A stretch of DNA of 64,000 nt, taken from NCBI GenBank assembly GCA_951812925.1, contig OX638369.1, positions 16,769,329-16,833,328 of the forward strand, read 5' to 3'. The notes below the pieces were generated by a model. That model did no database searches, was not told the DNA's origin, and saw only the letters and a list, made by a program, of their open reading frames with translations. The translations under genes and the position numbers were made by a program. Below are positions 54,690 to 64,000 of this stretch, piece by piece. Every line of letters starts with the position of its first letter. The stretch's first letter is position 1. This stretch comes from Calliopum simillimum. Taxonomy: Eukaryota > Arthropoda > Insecta > Diptera > Lauxaniidae.

Positions 54690-55618
54690 CAGGGTATATT
54701 CACTTTGTCCTTCCGTTTGTAACGCAGAGAAAGAGGCGTGGCAGATATAGAAAAGTATATATATTCTTGATCAGCGTCACCTCCTGAGTCGATAAAGCCA
54801 TGTCCGCCTGTCTGGCTGGCTGGCAGGCTGGCTGGGTGGCTGGCTGTGCGTGGAAATATTTTTTACGGGAAAACTAACCATGATAATTCAATGAAATTTG
54901 ATATGTTGGCTTTGTCGTAAAAGATAGCTCTTGGGATTGAAAACGAGCAAAATCGGTCAACGGACACGCCTACCGCCCATACAAAAAATATATACAAAAT
55001 GCAACTTTAGGAGTATTTTTCACGACAATTCAACCGAAATATACTTAAATACTACGAATCATCAGTGCAAACTCTGAGCAAAATTTGGGTGAAATTTGAC
55101 AAGAGGGCGTTGCACCTCCCATACAAGCAAAAGCTTCAAAACGCTATTCTGAAAGAGTTTTTTGGAATAATCTAACTAAATTTCACTTAGACACTAGCAA
55201 CTATAAATGCAAGATCTCAACAAAAACTGGGTGAAATTGGACAAGAGGCGTGGCACCTCCCATATAAGCAAAAGCTTCAAAACGCTATACTGAAAGAGTT
55301 TTTGTTATAATCCAAATAAATTTCATCAAATACTAAAAACTATAAATGCACGCTCTGAGCTAAAACTAGACGAACTCAGAAAAGAGGGCGTGGTACCTCC
55401 CTTATAAGAAAAAGCTTCCAAACGCTATACTAAATCATTTTTTGAGATAATCCAACCGAATTTCACTCAGACACTAAGAACTATAAATGCACGCTCTGTG
55501 CAAAAATCGGGTGAACTCGGACAAAAGGGCGTGGCACCTTCCATAAAAGCAAAATATTCAAAATACTGCAGTGTAGGGTGTTTAATGTTTGGCCAGGCCA
55601 AAGGTTACACCCTTACTA
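54690..55618 (-). repeat. Repeat family A, copy 4
   Basis: Runs from CCCTACACCCAGGGTATATT to GGCCAAAGGTTACACCCTTA then CTAGT. Contains the CTGGCTGGCTGG microsatellite and four direct ~120-bp units with GGGCGTGG.ACCTCCCATA and CAAAAGCTTCAAAACGCTAT. Confidence 0.75.
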
Positions 55619-55847
55619 GTTTAAAGTTCATCTTATTTGATATGCACTTTATGGCTCTTGGTAGAGAACTTAGCATTTAGTGCATTTTGATACATAAAAA
55701 TTTGTATTATTAAGTTTTAGCTACAAGAAGAGTGACTGTAACGTAATTTGTCATACAAGTATTTTGGTATTTTCGAAATAATAATATTTTGAAGAAAGAT
55801 ACAGTTTTAATCGCGATGAGAGAAAAAAGCTTACTCTTGTCGCGGTA

Positions 55848-56536
55848 TACGTGGGCTGCTATAGGCAACACTAATGGCAACAGCTTAAATCTGGCAATAC
55901 CATAATAAAGTTAGACATTTTTTAGCATAAACGTAGTCAAAACGTTTTCACGTACGACCATCATTTGTGTTGTTTACAGTGACTTGAAAAAATCAATTTG
56001 GCAAAAAAATGGAATTGACTCGTGAACATTTTCGTGCGATCACTTTTCACAACTTTCGACGTGGTTTATCACGACAAGAGTGCATCGATAAATTTGAATC
56101 TTTGTATGACGATGAAGCACCATCCTATAGCTCGCTCAAAGACGAATTCCGTGAAGGTCGTCCAAAAACGGCCGTTGTGCCAGAGAAAATTGATGCCGTG
56201 CGTGAACTGATAATGCTAGATTGTCATGTGACATACCGTGAGATAGAGGCATTCTTAGGCATTCCTCCCACATACATTCGATATTGCATGAACACCTGGC
56301 CGTAAAAAAGGTTTGTTCTCGTTGGATACCCCATAATTTATCAATGGCTTAAGTTATTAATGGAAAAATTGATTTTCTTAACTCACTGTAAACAAAACAA
56401 ATAGCACTTGTACATCAAAACGTCGTGAGTACGTTTATGCTAAAAAATGTCAAACTTTTTTATGGTGTTGCCAGATCTTAGCTATTGACATTAGTGTTGC
56501 CTGGGCCATAAATATGTATATATAGCAGCCCACGTA
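55848..56536 (+). mobile_element. Internally deleted mariner with long TIRs
   Basis: TACGTGGGCTGCTATA at 55848 is inverted at the end (to 56536). Inverted similarity extends about 170 bp (ATTTTTTAGCATAAACGTA, AACACTAATG). TA duplications at 55846-55847 and 56537-56538. 689 bp, with the coding core mostly deleted. Confidence 0.9.
56009..56305 (+). pseudogene. Truncated mariner transposase
   Basis: Starts MELTREHFRAITFHNFRRGL and keeps the HTH region (SRQECIDKFESLYDDEAPSY). It has lost about 10 residues before SLKDEFREGRPKTAVVPEK, then continues REIEAFLGIPPTYI and stops. The catalytic domain is deleted; what follows reads out of frame into the right TIR. Confidence 0.85.
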
Positions 56537-56896
56537 TAAATAAATAAATAAATATTTGACTCAATTCTAAAATCAACAAAGGAGAACGCTGCTGTCAATA
56601 TCCGTAACTCTCTATCATCAATAGCTAGCCTACCGACAACTGACAGTGGTCAGTATTAAATGTGTAGTCTAAGTTTCTACAGAAATCCATGACGTTAACT
56701 TTATCTTGAATAATAATTTCTCTTCTTTAGTTAATTAGTTGAATTTGAATATTAAGTTCGTATTTATTTGAATCACAACTAGACAAAATTTCAACTTCTC
56801 TTTTTCACTAATTTGAGCATTTGTTTAAATAAGAGTCACTTTCGGTAAATTTATGAGCTAGAGCTAGACTTTTCAGCTGCTCAGATAACTTTTTTA

Positions 56897-57450
56897 TACC
56901 CTACACCCAGGGTATATTCACTTTGTCCTTCCGTTTGTAATGCAGGGAAAGAGGCGTGGCAGGTATCATCTCCTGAGTCGATATAGCTATGTCCGTTTCT
57001 TAAGATAATCCAACCAAATTTCACTCAGACACTTAGTATAGTAAATGCAAGCTTTGAACTAAAACTAGTTAAACTCGAACGACGGGGCGTGGTACCTCCT
57101 ATACAAGTTGAACTTTCAAAATGCTATACTGAAAGTTTTTTTTTTTGAGATAATTCAACCAAATTTTACTCAGATACGAACTGTCTTTCGTTAATGTAAT
57201 GAACAAAAACTTGGCTGATTCGAACAAGAAGGCGTGGCACGTCCCATACGTTCAAACTTTTCGAAATGCTGTAAAGAAAGCGTTAATTGAGGTTATGCAA
57301 CCAAATTTCGGACAAATACTTGAAATAGTTAGCGCACGGTCTGAGCAATAACTACGTGAATTCAGAAAAGAAGGCATGGCACCTACCCTGAAAATAAAAT
57401 TTTAAAAATGCTATAGTGTAGGGTATATAATTTTTGCCAAGCCAAAGGCA
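56897..57450 (-). repeat. Repeat family A, copy 5
   Basis: From TATACCCTACACCCAGGGTA to TTTTTGCCAAGCCAAAGGCA. Internal deletions relative to copy 4. Confidence 0.65.
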
Positions 57451-58740
57451 ACGACCTTAGTCGTTATTATTTGCTTTGAACTTCTCTTCTACATTCTGTA
57501 ACTGCTTTTCTGCACGTTTTATGTTCAGAGTCCCACAGTTCGCTGGGCTATCCCCTTTTTTCAAAAAAGCTACTTTTCAGCTATTGCTGCAGATGAGACA
57601 TCTTCGTACTCAAAGCTGGTTTTTTTGACTTTTGTTCTTTAGTATTTATTGTTTTTTTTATATTATTCTTTTTATAGAATAGGCTTAACTTTAAATTAAT
57701 AAGTTTAGTTTGCTTTACAAAATCACGGCGGTCGGTGGTAGTTTTAATTAAATTTATTTTTATATAGTCTTTTTGCTTTAAATTGTAGTTTGAATTTTAT
57801 TTATGTGAAATACTAAGTTTAATTTGGCTTTAAACCTTTGATTTTATCTTTTAAAAATATTTGGATTATTGTTATCATGTTATTATTTAGTGTGTGTAAG
57901 ATTGCACTTTACGTTTTTGGTGAATTTTGGTGACAAGTCAGCCAATTTTTAAGCTAAAGAGTTGAAACGTTTATGCTGAACATATGCCACTTGTTGTCAA
58001 AATCGAGTTCAAATCTGCTTTAGATTTTTCTTTTAAAAACTCAGTCTCTAAAACTGCATTGGATTTCTTTCAAGTCGGACAGGTATGCTGTACCGTCGAA
58101 AAATCTTTCTCGCCCTCAACAAAGTCAGACGATATAATATACTATGAGCGTCAAAATGAGTCAACACTTACAAAAAAAAAAATTTACTTTTTGACATTAG
58201 TTATGTATGAAAAAACATAAAAACGAAATTAAATTGTTAGTCCCTATTTATACGATAAAACATTTTGACGAAAAACAATTCGTTTGATATAGAGGGATCC
58301 ACAGGGAAGATAGAGAGGATTTTGTTTCACGTACATGAGACAAGCTTTGTGCTTGTCATTCGTATTGAGAAATTTGTAATTTGTCACAAGGAAACTTTCA
58401 AACGATGTGTCATGTCGCCGAGAAACATTTTTTGCGTGTAAATGAGAACGAAACATCAAAAGAGAATTGAAAATGTTTTTCATAGAAATGTTCCATAATC
58501 TAAATACGGACTTATTGAGGTAACAAAAACTCTAATTTGCCCTCAACAATCGCATTTTTTTTTTTAAATTTCAAAATGTTGAAATCTTTAGTAGGTGTGT
58601 AAGGAGGAATCTTCTATTACTCGCGGAAAATTTTTATCGCAGAAAGCTAGCGTGGAAGAGTTGTAAATGCATCCGCAAAAAGGTGGAAGATTCTCCAGGA
58701 TTGAAAATATTTGCTGGGTATTTATAAATAGCGTCAAAAG
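57451..58740. other. Gene-free stretch
   Basis: No gene I recognise. Open frames of 78 and 79 codons (57984-58220 plus; 58244-58483 minus) have no splice or homology support. Confidence 0.4.
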
Positions 58741-58770
58741 TAAAATCGGTCTTTAAGCGGAGTCAGCGCC

Positions 58771-59195
58771 GGTCATGTCCATCGATTGTAGCAATAAAAA
58801 TTTTTTTCAAAAATGGGACAAAATCGGTAACTTAGAGAGGTCGGGGATGCCTCTGGTCATGTCCAAAATATATTTTCGACCTTTCCCCATGGATTGGAGC
58901 AATAAATTTTTTTTCAAAATTGGACTGAAATCGGTCACTTAGCGGGGTCAGAGACACTTCCGGACCGGAGTCAGAGACACCTCTGGTCATGTCCATCGAT
59001 TGTAGCAATAAAAATTTTTTTCAAAAATGGGACAAAATCGGTAACTTAGAGAGGTCGGGGATGCCTCTGGTCATGTCCAAAATATATTTTCGACCTTTCC
59101 CCATGGATTAGAGCAATAAAATTTTTTTCAAAATTGGATTGAAATCGGTCACTTAGCGGGGTCAGAGACACTTCCGGACCTTTTCCCATCGGTTG
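58771..59195. repeat. Tandem duplication, ~214-bp unit
   Basis: GGTCATGTCCATCGATTGTA begins at 58771 and again at 58985. The copies are nearly identical and each contains two related half-units sharing GGTCATGTCC and CAAAATTGGA...AAATCGGT.ACTTAG. Confidence 0.85.
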
Positions 59196-59200
59196 ATGCA

Positions 59201-59770
59201 AAAAAAAAATTATTAAAAAATGGTTGGTTTTAAATCGAACTTCTTCATGAATAACCTACAACTCTTCCAGACGAGTTTTACACGATACAAGATAGCCAAC
59301 TAAGACATGACGTCAGCTCCTGAGAAATTTCGAAAAAATAAATAATTTTTTTTTCTGAAGTGTAATATTTCTGAGGCGCGGTATTTTTCACGAAGCAAAA
59401 TGTCAAACTACACGGTATATTTTGAACGGCACATAGATTTTGACAGACAATTGTACAGAAATCTGCAAAATCTTATGAAATTATTCATATATCTCCATTT
59501 TATGTTTTATATATGTTTTTTTTTTCAAGTTTTTTTTTCGCTTCAAAACACATCTTGTGGTGTCGTCTGTGGATCCTTCCTGGGGATCATTTGCGGACTC
59601 AATTTGTGGAGTTGGTAGGGGATTTTTCTAAGACATTCGCAAGCCACCGGATAAACTCTCACGCCAAAGGCATCGTGGAAGCTCAGACTGTCGCGTACGG
59701 ATTATTTGATCGCCTAGGCGAATTAAATCCGATCCTACCACGATTGAAAATGTTTGCTGGGTATATTTAT
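59201..59770. other. Stretch with undetermined open frame
   Basis: A frame at about 59590-59776 reads DHLRTQFVELVGDFSKTFAS then HRINSHAKGIVEAQTVAYGL. It immediately precedes LINE RT sequence and could belong to the same element, but I do not recognise the domain. Confidence 0.3.
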
Positions 59771-60670
59771 ATCTAGTTATCAGACTTGTAGGCACAAATA
59801 CACAGAAATATGCAAATCCCAAAAACTCTCATGGAAGATTGAGACCATAAAGCAACTTGACACAGTAAAAAATTCCTTCGATTGATGGAAACGCGCAAAT
59901 TCTTTGAAGCGACAATAGCCATCTCGCAGAATCAATCTGTCAAGCAATGACTTCTGCGATTGTTTTTAAAATCTTTAACTGACTCTTTCATTTCATCGTT
60001 TCCTTTCAACACCTCACTGGTTCCTTGCTTAACTTCCCATTGGAAATGTATGAATTGAAAATTGTTCTTGAAAATGCAAAAGCAAACAAAGCGCCGGGTC
60101 TCGACTTTTATAAAAATGAACCGGTACCTACCATTTTTGAAGAAATTTCTTTTTGTTTAAATAAACTCAAATTGCGCGGCATTATACCGAATTCCTTCAA
60201 GAAAGACATTATTCACCGTCCACAAAAAATAGATGATACAAATTGTGCATCGAATTACAAAAGCTTTTGCTTACCGAATTTCTTTTAAAAAATATTTTCG
60301 GCACTCATTTTTAATAGATTTACAGCTTGCTTAGATAACAGAGAGACAGTTTTGCATAAAAAATACTCGACTATCGACAAAATTTTGAATCTGGCTAAAA
60401 TTATTCAATTTAATTCCGACAATAAGCAAAAGCTTGTTTTTTACCCTTACACGAATCGGTCTTTCAAATACTCAAATTCTCAAACTTCTGCAAAACTTTC
60501 TGATTTGAAAACACTACATGTGTATGTTGGTATTTACCCTGCAGGACCACGGACTATTCCAAAATTAGTTTGCAAACTACATACTCCAAAGGAGAAACCG
60601 ACTAGTCCAAATTTTGGTCGTATCACATATAAAGTTCTATTTACGTTTTACATTGTTTGTCATTGGGCGT

Positions 60671-60759
60671 AACCAATTGTCTCCTTATGCATTACAATCG
60701 CACCAGAAAAAGGTCAATTGTTTCCTTATGCATTACATTCGGACCAGAAAAAGGCAATT
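60671..60759. repeat. 44-bp direct duplication
   Basis: CAATTGTCTCCTTATGCATT then ACAATCGCACCAGAAAAAGG is followed at once by a near-identical copy. Confidence 0.85.
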
Positions 60760-60834
60760 TTTTCTATTTATTTATTTATAAATTTAAACAAATTTAATTT
60801 GAAATTCAAATTTTACACAAAAATATCAAAAGGT

Positions 60835-60900
60835 TTCATAGCCGAATGTGCTAAAGAGTTTGTTATATATTTCTGAGCAATGTGTTCCGGGTTCGAATCT
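60835..60900 (+). repeat. tRNA-like sequence with A and B boxes
   Basis: TAGCCGAATGTGC resembles an A box and GGGTTCGAATCTC a B box, about 50 nt apart. The T-stem pairs poorly, so not a functional tRNA. Confidence 0.4.
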
Positions 60901-61039
60901 CAGTGTGGATGAACATTTTTATTATTTTTGTAGTGTTTTATTTCTCGGCTATGTTGAACATATGTTTCATTTTCAGCTTCGAAGACTCTTCTTGAGACAA
61001 ATTGTGTACAAATTAAAAAATATTTAAAAATTGCAATTG

Positions 61040-61115
61040 ATAATCGCAGAGTGGAGGATTTGAACCGGGGCCTCTCCACGCAGCGCAAGTCACTACACCG
61101 ATACACTACCGTTTG
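61040..61115 (-). repeat. tRNA-like sequence, B box
   Basis: Minus-strand GGTTCAAATCC with an upstream GTAGTGTATCGG-type A-box-like word. The acceptor stem does not close. Faces the similar sequence at 60835-60900. Confidence 0.4.
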
Positions 61116-61261
61116 CTCTTCTTAACAATCGACGAACTGCCAACAGTACGTATGCAGTAGCTTTATTATTTCACTGATGCAATCGATACACATTTGGACC
61201 ACTTTTGGTTTTAATGACGGATTATGCATTACATTTGGGCCATTTTTGATGCAATTGATAA

Positions 61262-61876
61262 CACAGTCCTGCGTTTTTGAAAAAGTTAAAAAAGTATGAA
61301 ATGAGAGTAGGTGATTTTTATAGATTTTTGATCGCTGAATCCGAATATGACCTTCGATTTGCTCCATCACATCAGAGTCCCGAGTTATCCTTGATTTAAA
61401 GTGCAAGAAAAGCTATTTTCAGACACATGGCGTACATCCTGAAAGTAGTCTAGTTCACTTTTGACAGCGGCATTAAATAGCCATGAGCTTTTTCTTCAAA
61501 GCGCACTTTTAACTTTTTCAATTGAATCATCGATTGCAGTAAAAGTATCGCTAATCCCTGTAAAGGACTATATTCAATTTGTATACCTTTACTTCAATGG
61601 ATGATAACTCGAGAACTAATGATCCAATTGGAAAAGTTAAAAGTACGCTTTAAAGAAGAAGCTCAGGGCTACTCAATGCCGTTGTCAAAAGTGAACTAGA
61701 CTACTTTAAGGATGTACGCCATATGTTTGAAAATAGCGTTTTCTGCACTTTAAATCAAGGATAACTCGGATCTCTGACGTGATGGAGCAAATCGAAGGTC
61801 ATATTCGGATTCAGCGATCAAAAATCTATAAAAATCACCCACTCTGATCTCATACTTTTTTCATCGCAGGACTGTG
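61262..61876. mobile_element. CACAG hairpin, TAA duplication
   Basis: Ends CACAGTCCTGCG / CGCAGGACTGTG, flanked by TAA (61259-61261, 61877-61879). Arms of about 270 bp: GATCGCTGAATCCGAATATG, ATCAGAGTCCCGAGTTATCC, ATGGCGTACATCC, AGTGAACTAG. The intact relative of 45440-47880. Confidence 0.9.
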
Positions 61877-62180
61877 TAATTTGAGTGTATTTATTGTAGT
61901 TTTAGGTATAGCCTATTATGGAGTAGACCAAAGATTGAACTATTGAGACAATTGACTCCGTCGGTCCTACAGGGTAGCTTTCAGAAGACATTTTGGTGAC
62001 AGGAACAGTACGCCAAGATTGGTCTCCCTTTTTATAAATGTGCATGATGACTGTCTTCCTGGTGGTTATCGGAGTTAGTATTAAAATTTTCATTTATGCT
62101 GATGACCTTGTTTTGGTTTGGAATTCTACCAGTGGCCTACAAGAAATGTTAGTTTGCCAACAATACTTGTCACAGAAGTA

Positions 62181-63187
62181 GTTTAGAATATTCCTAAAAA
62201 ATGTGCGAAATTTCGATACATTTCCTCCAATAATTCTTACACTAGAGCATTTTGAAAACTTTCGATTGTATGGGACGCGCAACGGCCTTTCTTCCGAATC
62301 AAATTAAGGTCACTTAAATGATTCCTATCCTTCGAAAGTTTTCTCTCTGACTTTTAAAGCCAGAGGTGGCCTACTAAAAATCAACGCTGGTATTTTAAAG
62401 GCACATACGATCGGCTTGTGCTATATTTTTAATTTAGAGGCAAGTGAAAATACTACATATTCATATTACAGTCATCTGACCAGTTAACAAAAATCTTAGA
62501 AAGTAACTTTTTGGCCAGAAGTTACTATCTTTTATACAAGTACAAGAGTTTATAAATGGTAAAGATTATTCAGCATTGTATTTTTTTTTGTAATTATAAA
62601 TGAGTATATCTAGGAGTGGTCAATTCATACAGTTATTTATTTACATAGTTATTTGCTATCAATTATGAAAGAAAAATCTATATACAATACCTGTAAAAAA
62701 CAAATATTGACACATACGATTCATATATTGTCAGAATTTATTTATTGTTTCTAACTAAATGTAATAGAATACGTATATTGAATAAATGAAATAATCCAAT
62801 CCTGAGAGGATTTGAACTTAAGTAGTATCAAAAACTAATTTCCATGAAGAAGTATACTAGTGGGTTGAAACTATTTCTAAGGACCCGTAATTCGAAGTCT
62901 ATTCGTAATAGTGAGAACTTCATTATGCAAAAATTTTGTTTGTAATTTATAAGAAATTTTTCTCACTGTAACTGACCAAATGCCGAAAGCAAACATTGTT
63001 TTTACTTCTATTGAACTGATAAAACTCTTGTACAGCAATTGACTTTTATACTCATACACATCGTGCTGGAACCAACTTATCATCGGCCTGGAATGTAGAG
63101 ATTTTCTGAGTATGCAGAATTTTTCTACAGCATTTTGCGATAAAAACGTTGTGCTTGCCAAAATTTTCGCTGCTCATTTATGTAAGA
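62181..63187. other. Gene-free stretch
   Basis: 62706-62770 resembles 29236-29305 (ATATTGTCAG..T.TATTTATT), another dispersed repeat. A 94-codon minus frame (62877-63161) is unrecognised; no start context or introns support it. Confidence 0.4.
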
Positions 63188-64000
63188 CTAGCTGTTTTAC
63201 CCGGCGTTGCACGGGTTTTCATAAAAAGCCAGGCACTAAAAAGCTAATTACGAAAACTTTTTTATTTTTTAAAACAATGTGCCACAAACAGATGCTCCGA
63301 TATATTTATTTTATCGGCAAAATTCCAAAAGTGTGGCAAAATATTAAAATATACATTGAAGAAATCGGTAAGAGTCCAAGTTTATGGAAAAATGTCCAAA
63401 ATATCGGTAAATGTCCAAAAGTATTGAAATACACCGAAGAAATCGGTAAAAGCCCAAATGTATCGAAAAACATTTAAAATATCGGCAAAAGTCAAAAAGT
63501 ATAGAAGAACATCTAAAGTATAGGTAAAAGTCCAAATATAACGAAAACATCCAAAATATAGGTAAAAGTCCAAAAGTTTCGAAAAATATTGAAAAACATT
63601 TAAAATATCGGTAAAGGTCCAAAAATGTCGAAAAACATCCTACATATCGGTAAAAGCCCAAAATTATTGGAAAACATTGAAGAAATCGGTGAAAGTTCAA
63701 ATACATATATCGAAAAATATTCAATGTATCGGAAAGGGTCCAAAAGTTTCGGAAAATATTGAAACACAACTAAGAAATTGGTTAAGTCCAAGTTTATAGA
63801 TAAACACCCAAAATATCGCAAAAAATTCCAAAAATGTCGAAAAACATCCTATATATCGGCAAAAGTTCGAAAGTTTTGAAAAATATTGAAACACATAGAA
63901 GAAATCGGCAAAAGTCTAAGTTTATTGAAAAACACCCAAAATATCGGTAAAATTACAAAAAAGAAATCGAAAAACATCCTATATATCGGTAAAAGCCCAA
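63188..64000 (-). mobile_element. Helitron 3' end, continuing past the window
   Basis: On the minus strand the sequence ends ACCCGTGCAACGCCGGGTAA then AACAGCTAG followed by T. It has an ACCCG/CGGGT hairpin 8 nt before CTAG. The 5' end lies beyond 64000. Confidence 0.6.
63300..64000. repeat. 39-bp imperfect minisatellite
   Basis: ATCGGTAAAAGTCCAAA recurs at 63364, 63403, 63442, 63481, 63520, about 63558, 63607 and 63646: 39-bp steps with occasional extra bases. It continues to the end of the window. Because 39 is divisible by 3, one minus frame stays open for 141 codons; that frame is a by-product. Confidence 0.9.

Larger units (their letters stand above)
59773..62180 (+). pseudogene. LINE reverse transcriptase remnant, interrupted
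   Basis: Left part: NAKANKAPGLDFYKNEPVPT, KLRGIIPNSFKKDIIHRPQK, SNYKSFCLPNFF, then KKYSTIDKILNLAKIIQFN, the fingers and early palm of a LINE RT (to about 60430). Right part (62080-62165): SIKIFIYADDLVLVWNSTSG, with the YADD catalytic motif. Between them lie a 44-bp duplication, two tRNA-like sequences and a CACAG hairpin. Stops and frameshifts throughout. The first part aligns with 27949-28394. Confidence 0.75.

Noticed and set aside
60835..61115. Functional tRNA genes
   Set aside because: A and B box words are present but T-stems and acceptor stems do not pair.
63344..63769. 141-codon minus-strand open frame, Phe/Tyr-rich
   Set aside because: It is the translation of a 39-bp minisatellite; the repeat explains both length and composition.
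63300..64000. CRISPR-like array
   Set aside because: Imperfect contiguous 39-bp repeats with no unique spacers, in a eukaryotic genome.

Overview
This is a gene-poor, AT-rich, repeat-saturated piece of an insect genome. The clearest host gene is allatostatin C (spliced, 19378-23832). Its mature peptide QVRYRQCYFNPISCF is the form I know from Drosophila (mosquitoes have QIRYRQ...), so a brachyceran fly is likely. Repeat content and intron size suggest a large-genome acalyptrate such as a tephritid; that is inference. There are no bacterial features.

Three host genes can be supported. (1) A single-exon, TATA-driven gene for a 90-residue secreted, cysteine-free protein of unknown function (13547-13819). 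(2) AstC, three coding exons with a 4 kb second intron. (3) A divergent 257-residue caspase, three exons with consistent phase-1 junctions (40529-40763, 49307-49582, 49736-49998) and an 8.5 kb first intron. A fourth intact reading frame belongs to a transposon: a three-exon hAT transposase (37904-40084, minus) in an element ending 148 bp before the caspase ATG.

The rest is layered mobile DNA. 1-13480: degenerate Tc1/mariner copies (one mariner inserted inside another), LINE fragments, a TAG/AGT microsatellite and a pogo-like element inside a tandem repeat. 13.5-15.1 kb: the secreted-protein gene with a pogo-like element in its 3'UTR. 15.7-23.8 kb: hairpin elements, then AstC with three inserted elements in intron 2. 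24.9-27.5 kb: a pogo-like element containing another, which contains a third element. 29.3-37.0 kb: a region bounded by matching Helitron ends, holding a Transib-like element with RSS-like ends, a non-autonomous Helitron and a foldback element with a perfect 8-bp target duplication. 37.5-50.2 kb: hAT plus caspase, the intron filled with hairpins, a deleted Tc1/mariner, a pogo-like element and LINE pieces. 50.3-64.0 kb: more Helitron, hairpin, mariner and LINE remnants, ending in a 39-bp minisatellite.

Two patterns look least described. First, a superfamily of long hairpins shares ends (CACAG[G/T]..., often then an A/T tract), a motif CTGAATCCG 40-80 nt inside, and 3-bp TWA target duplications. 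Second, a set of pogo-like elements shares purine-rich GGGGAG-type ends at TA sites, but each carries its own repeated subterminal word. The Transib-like element with terminal CACAGTG heptamers is the third item to check first.
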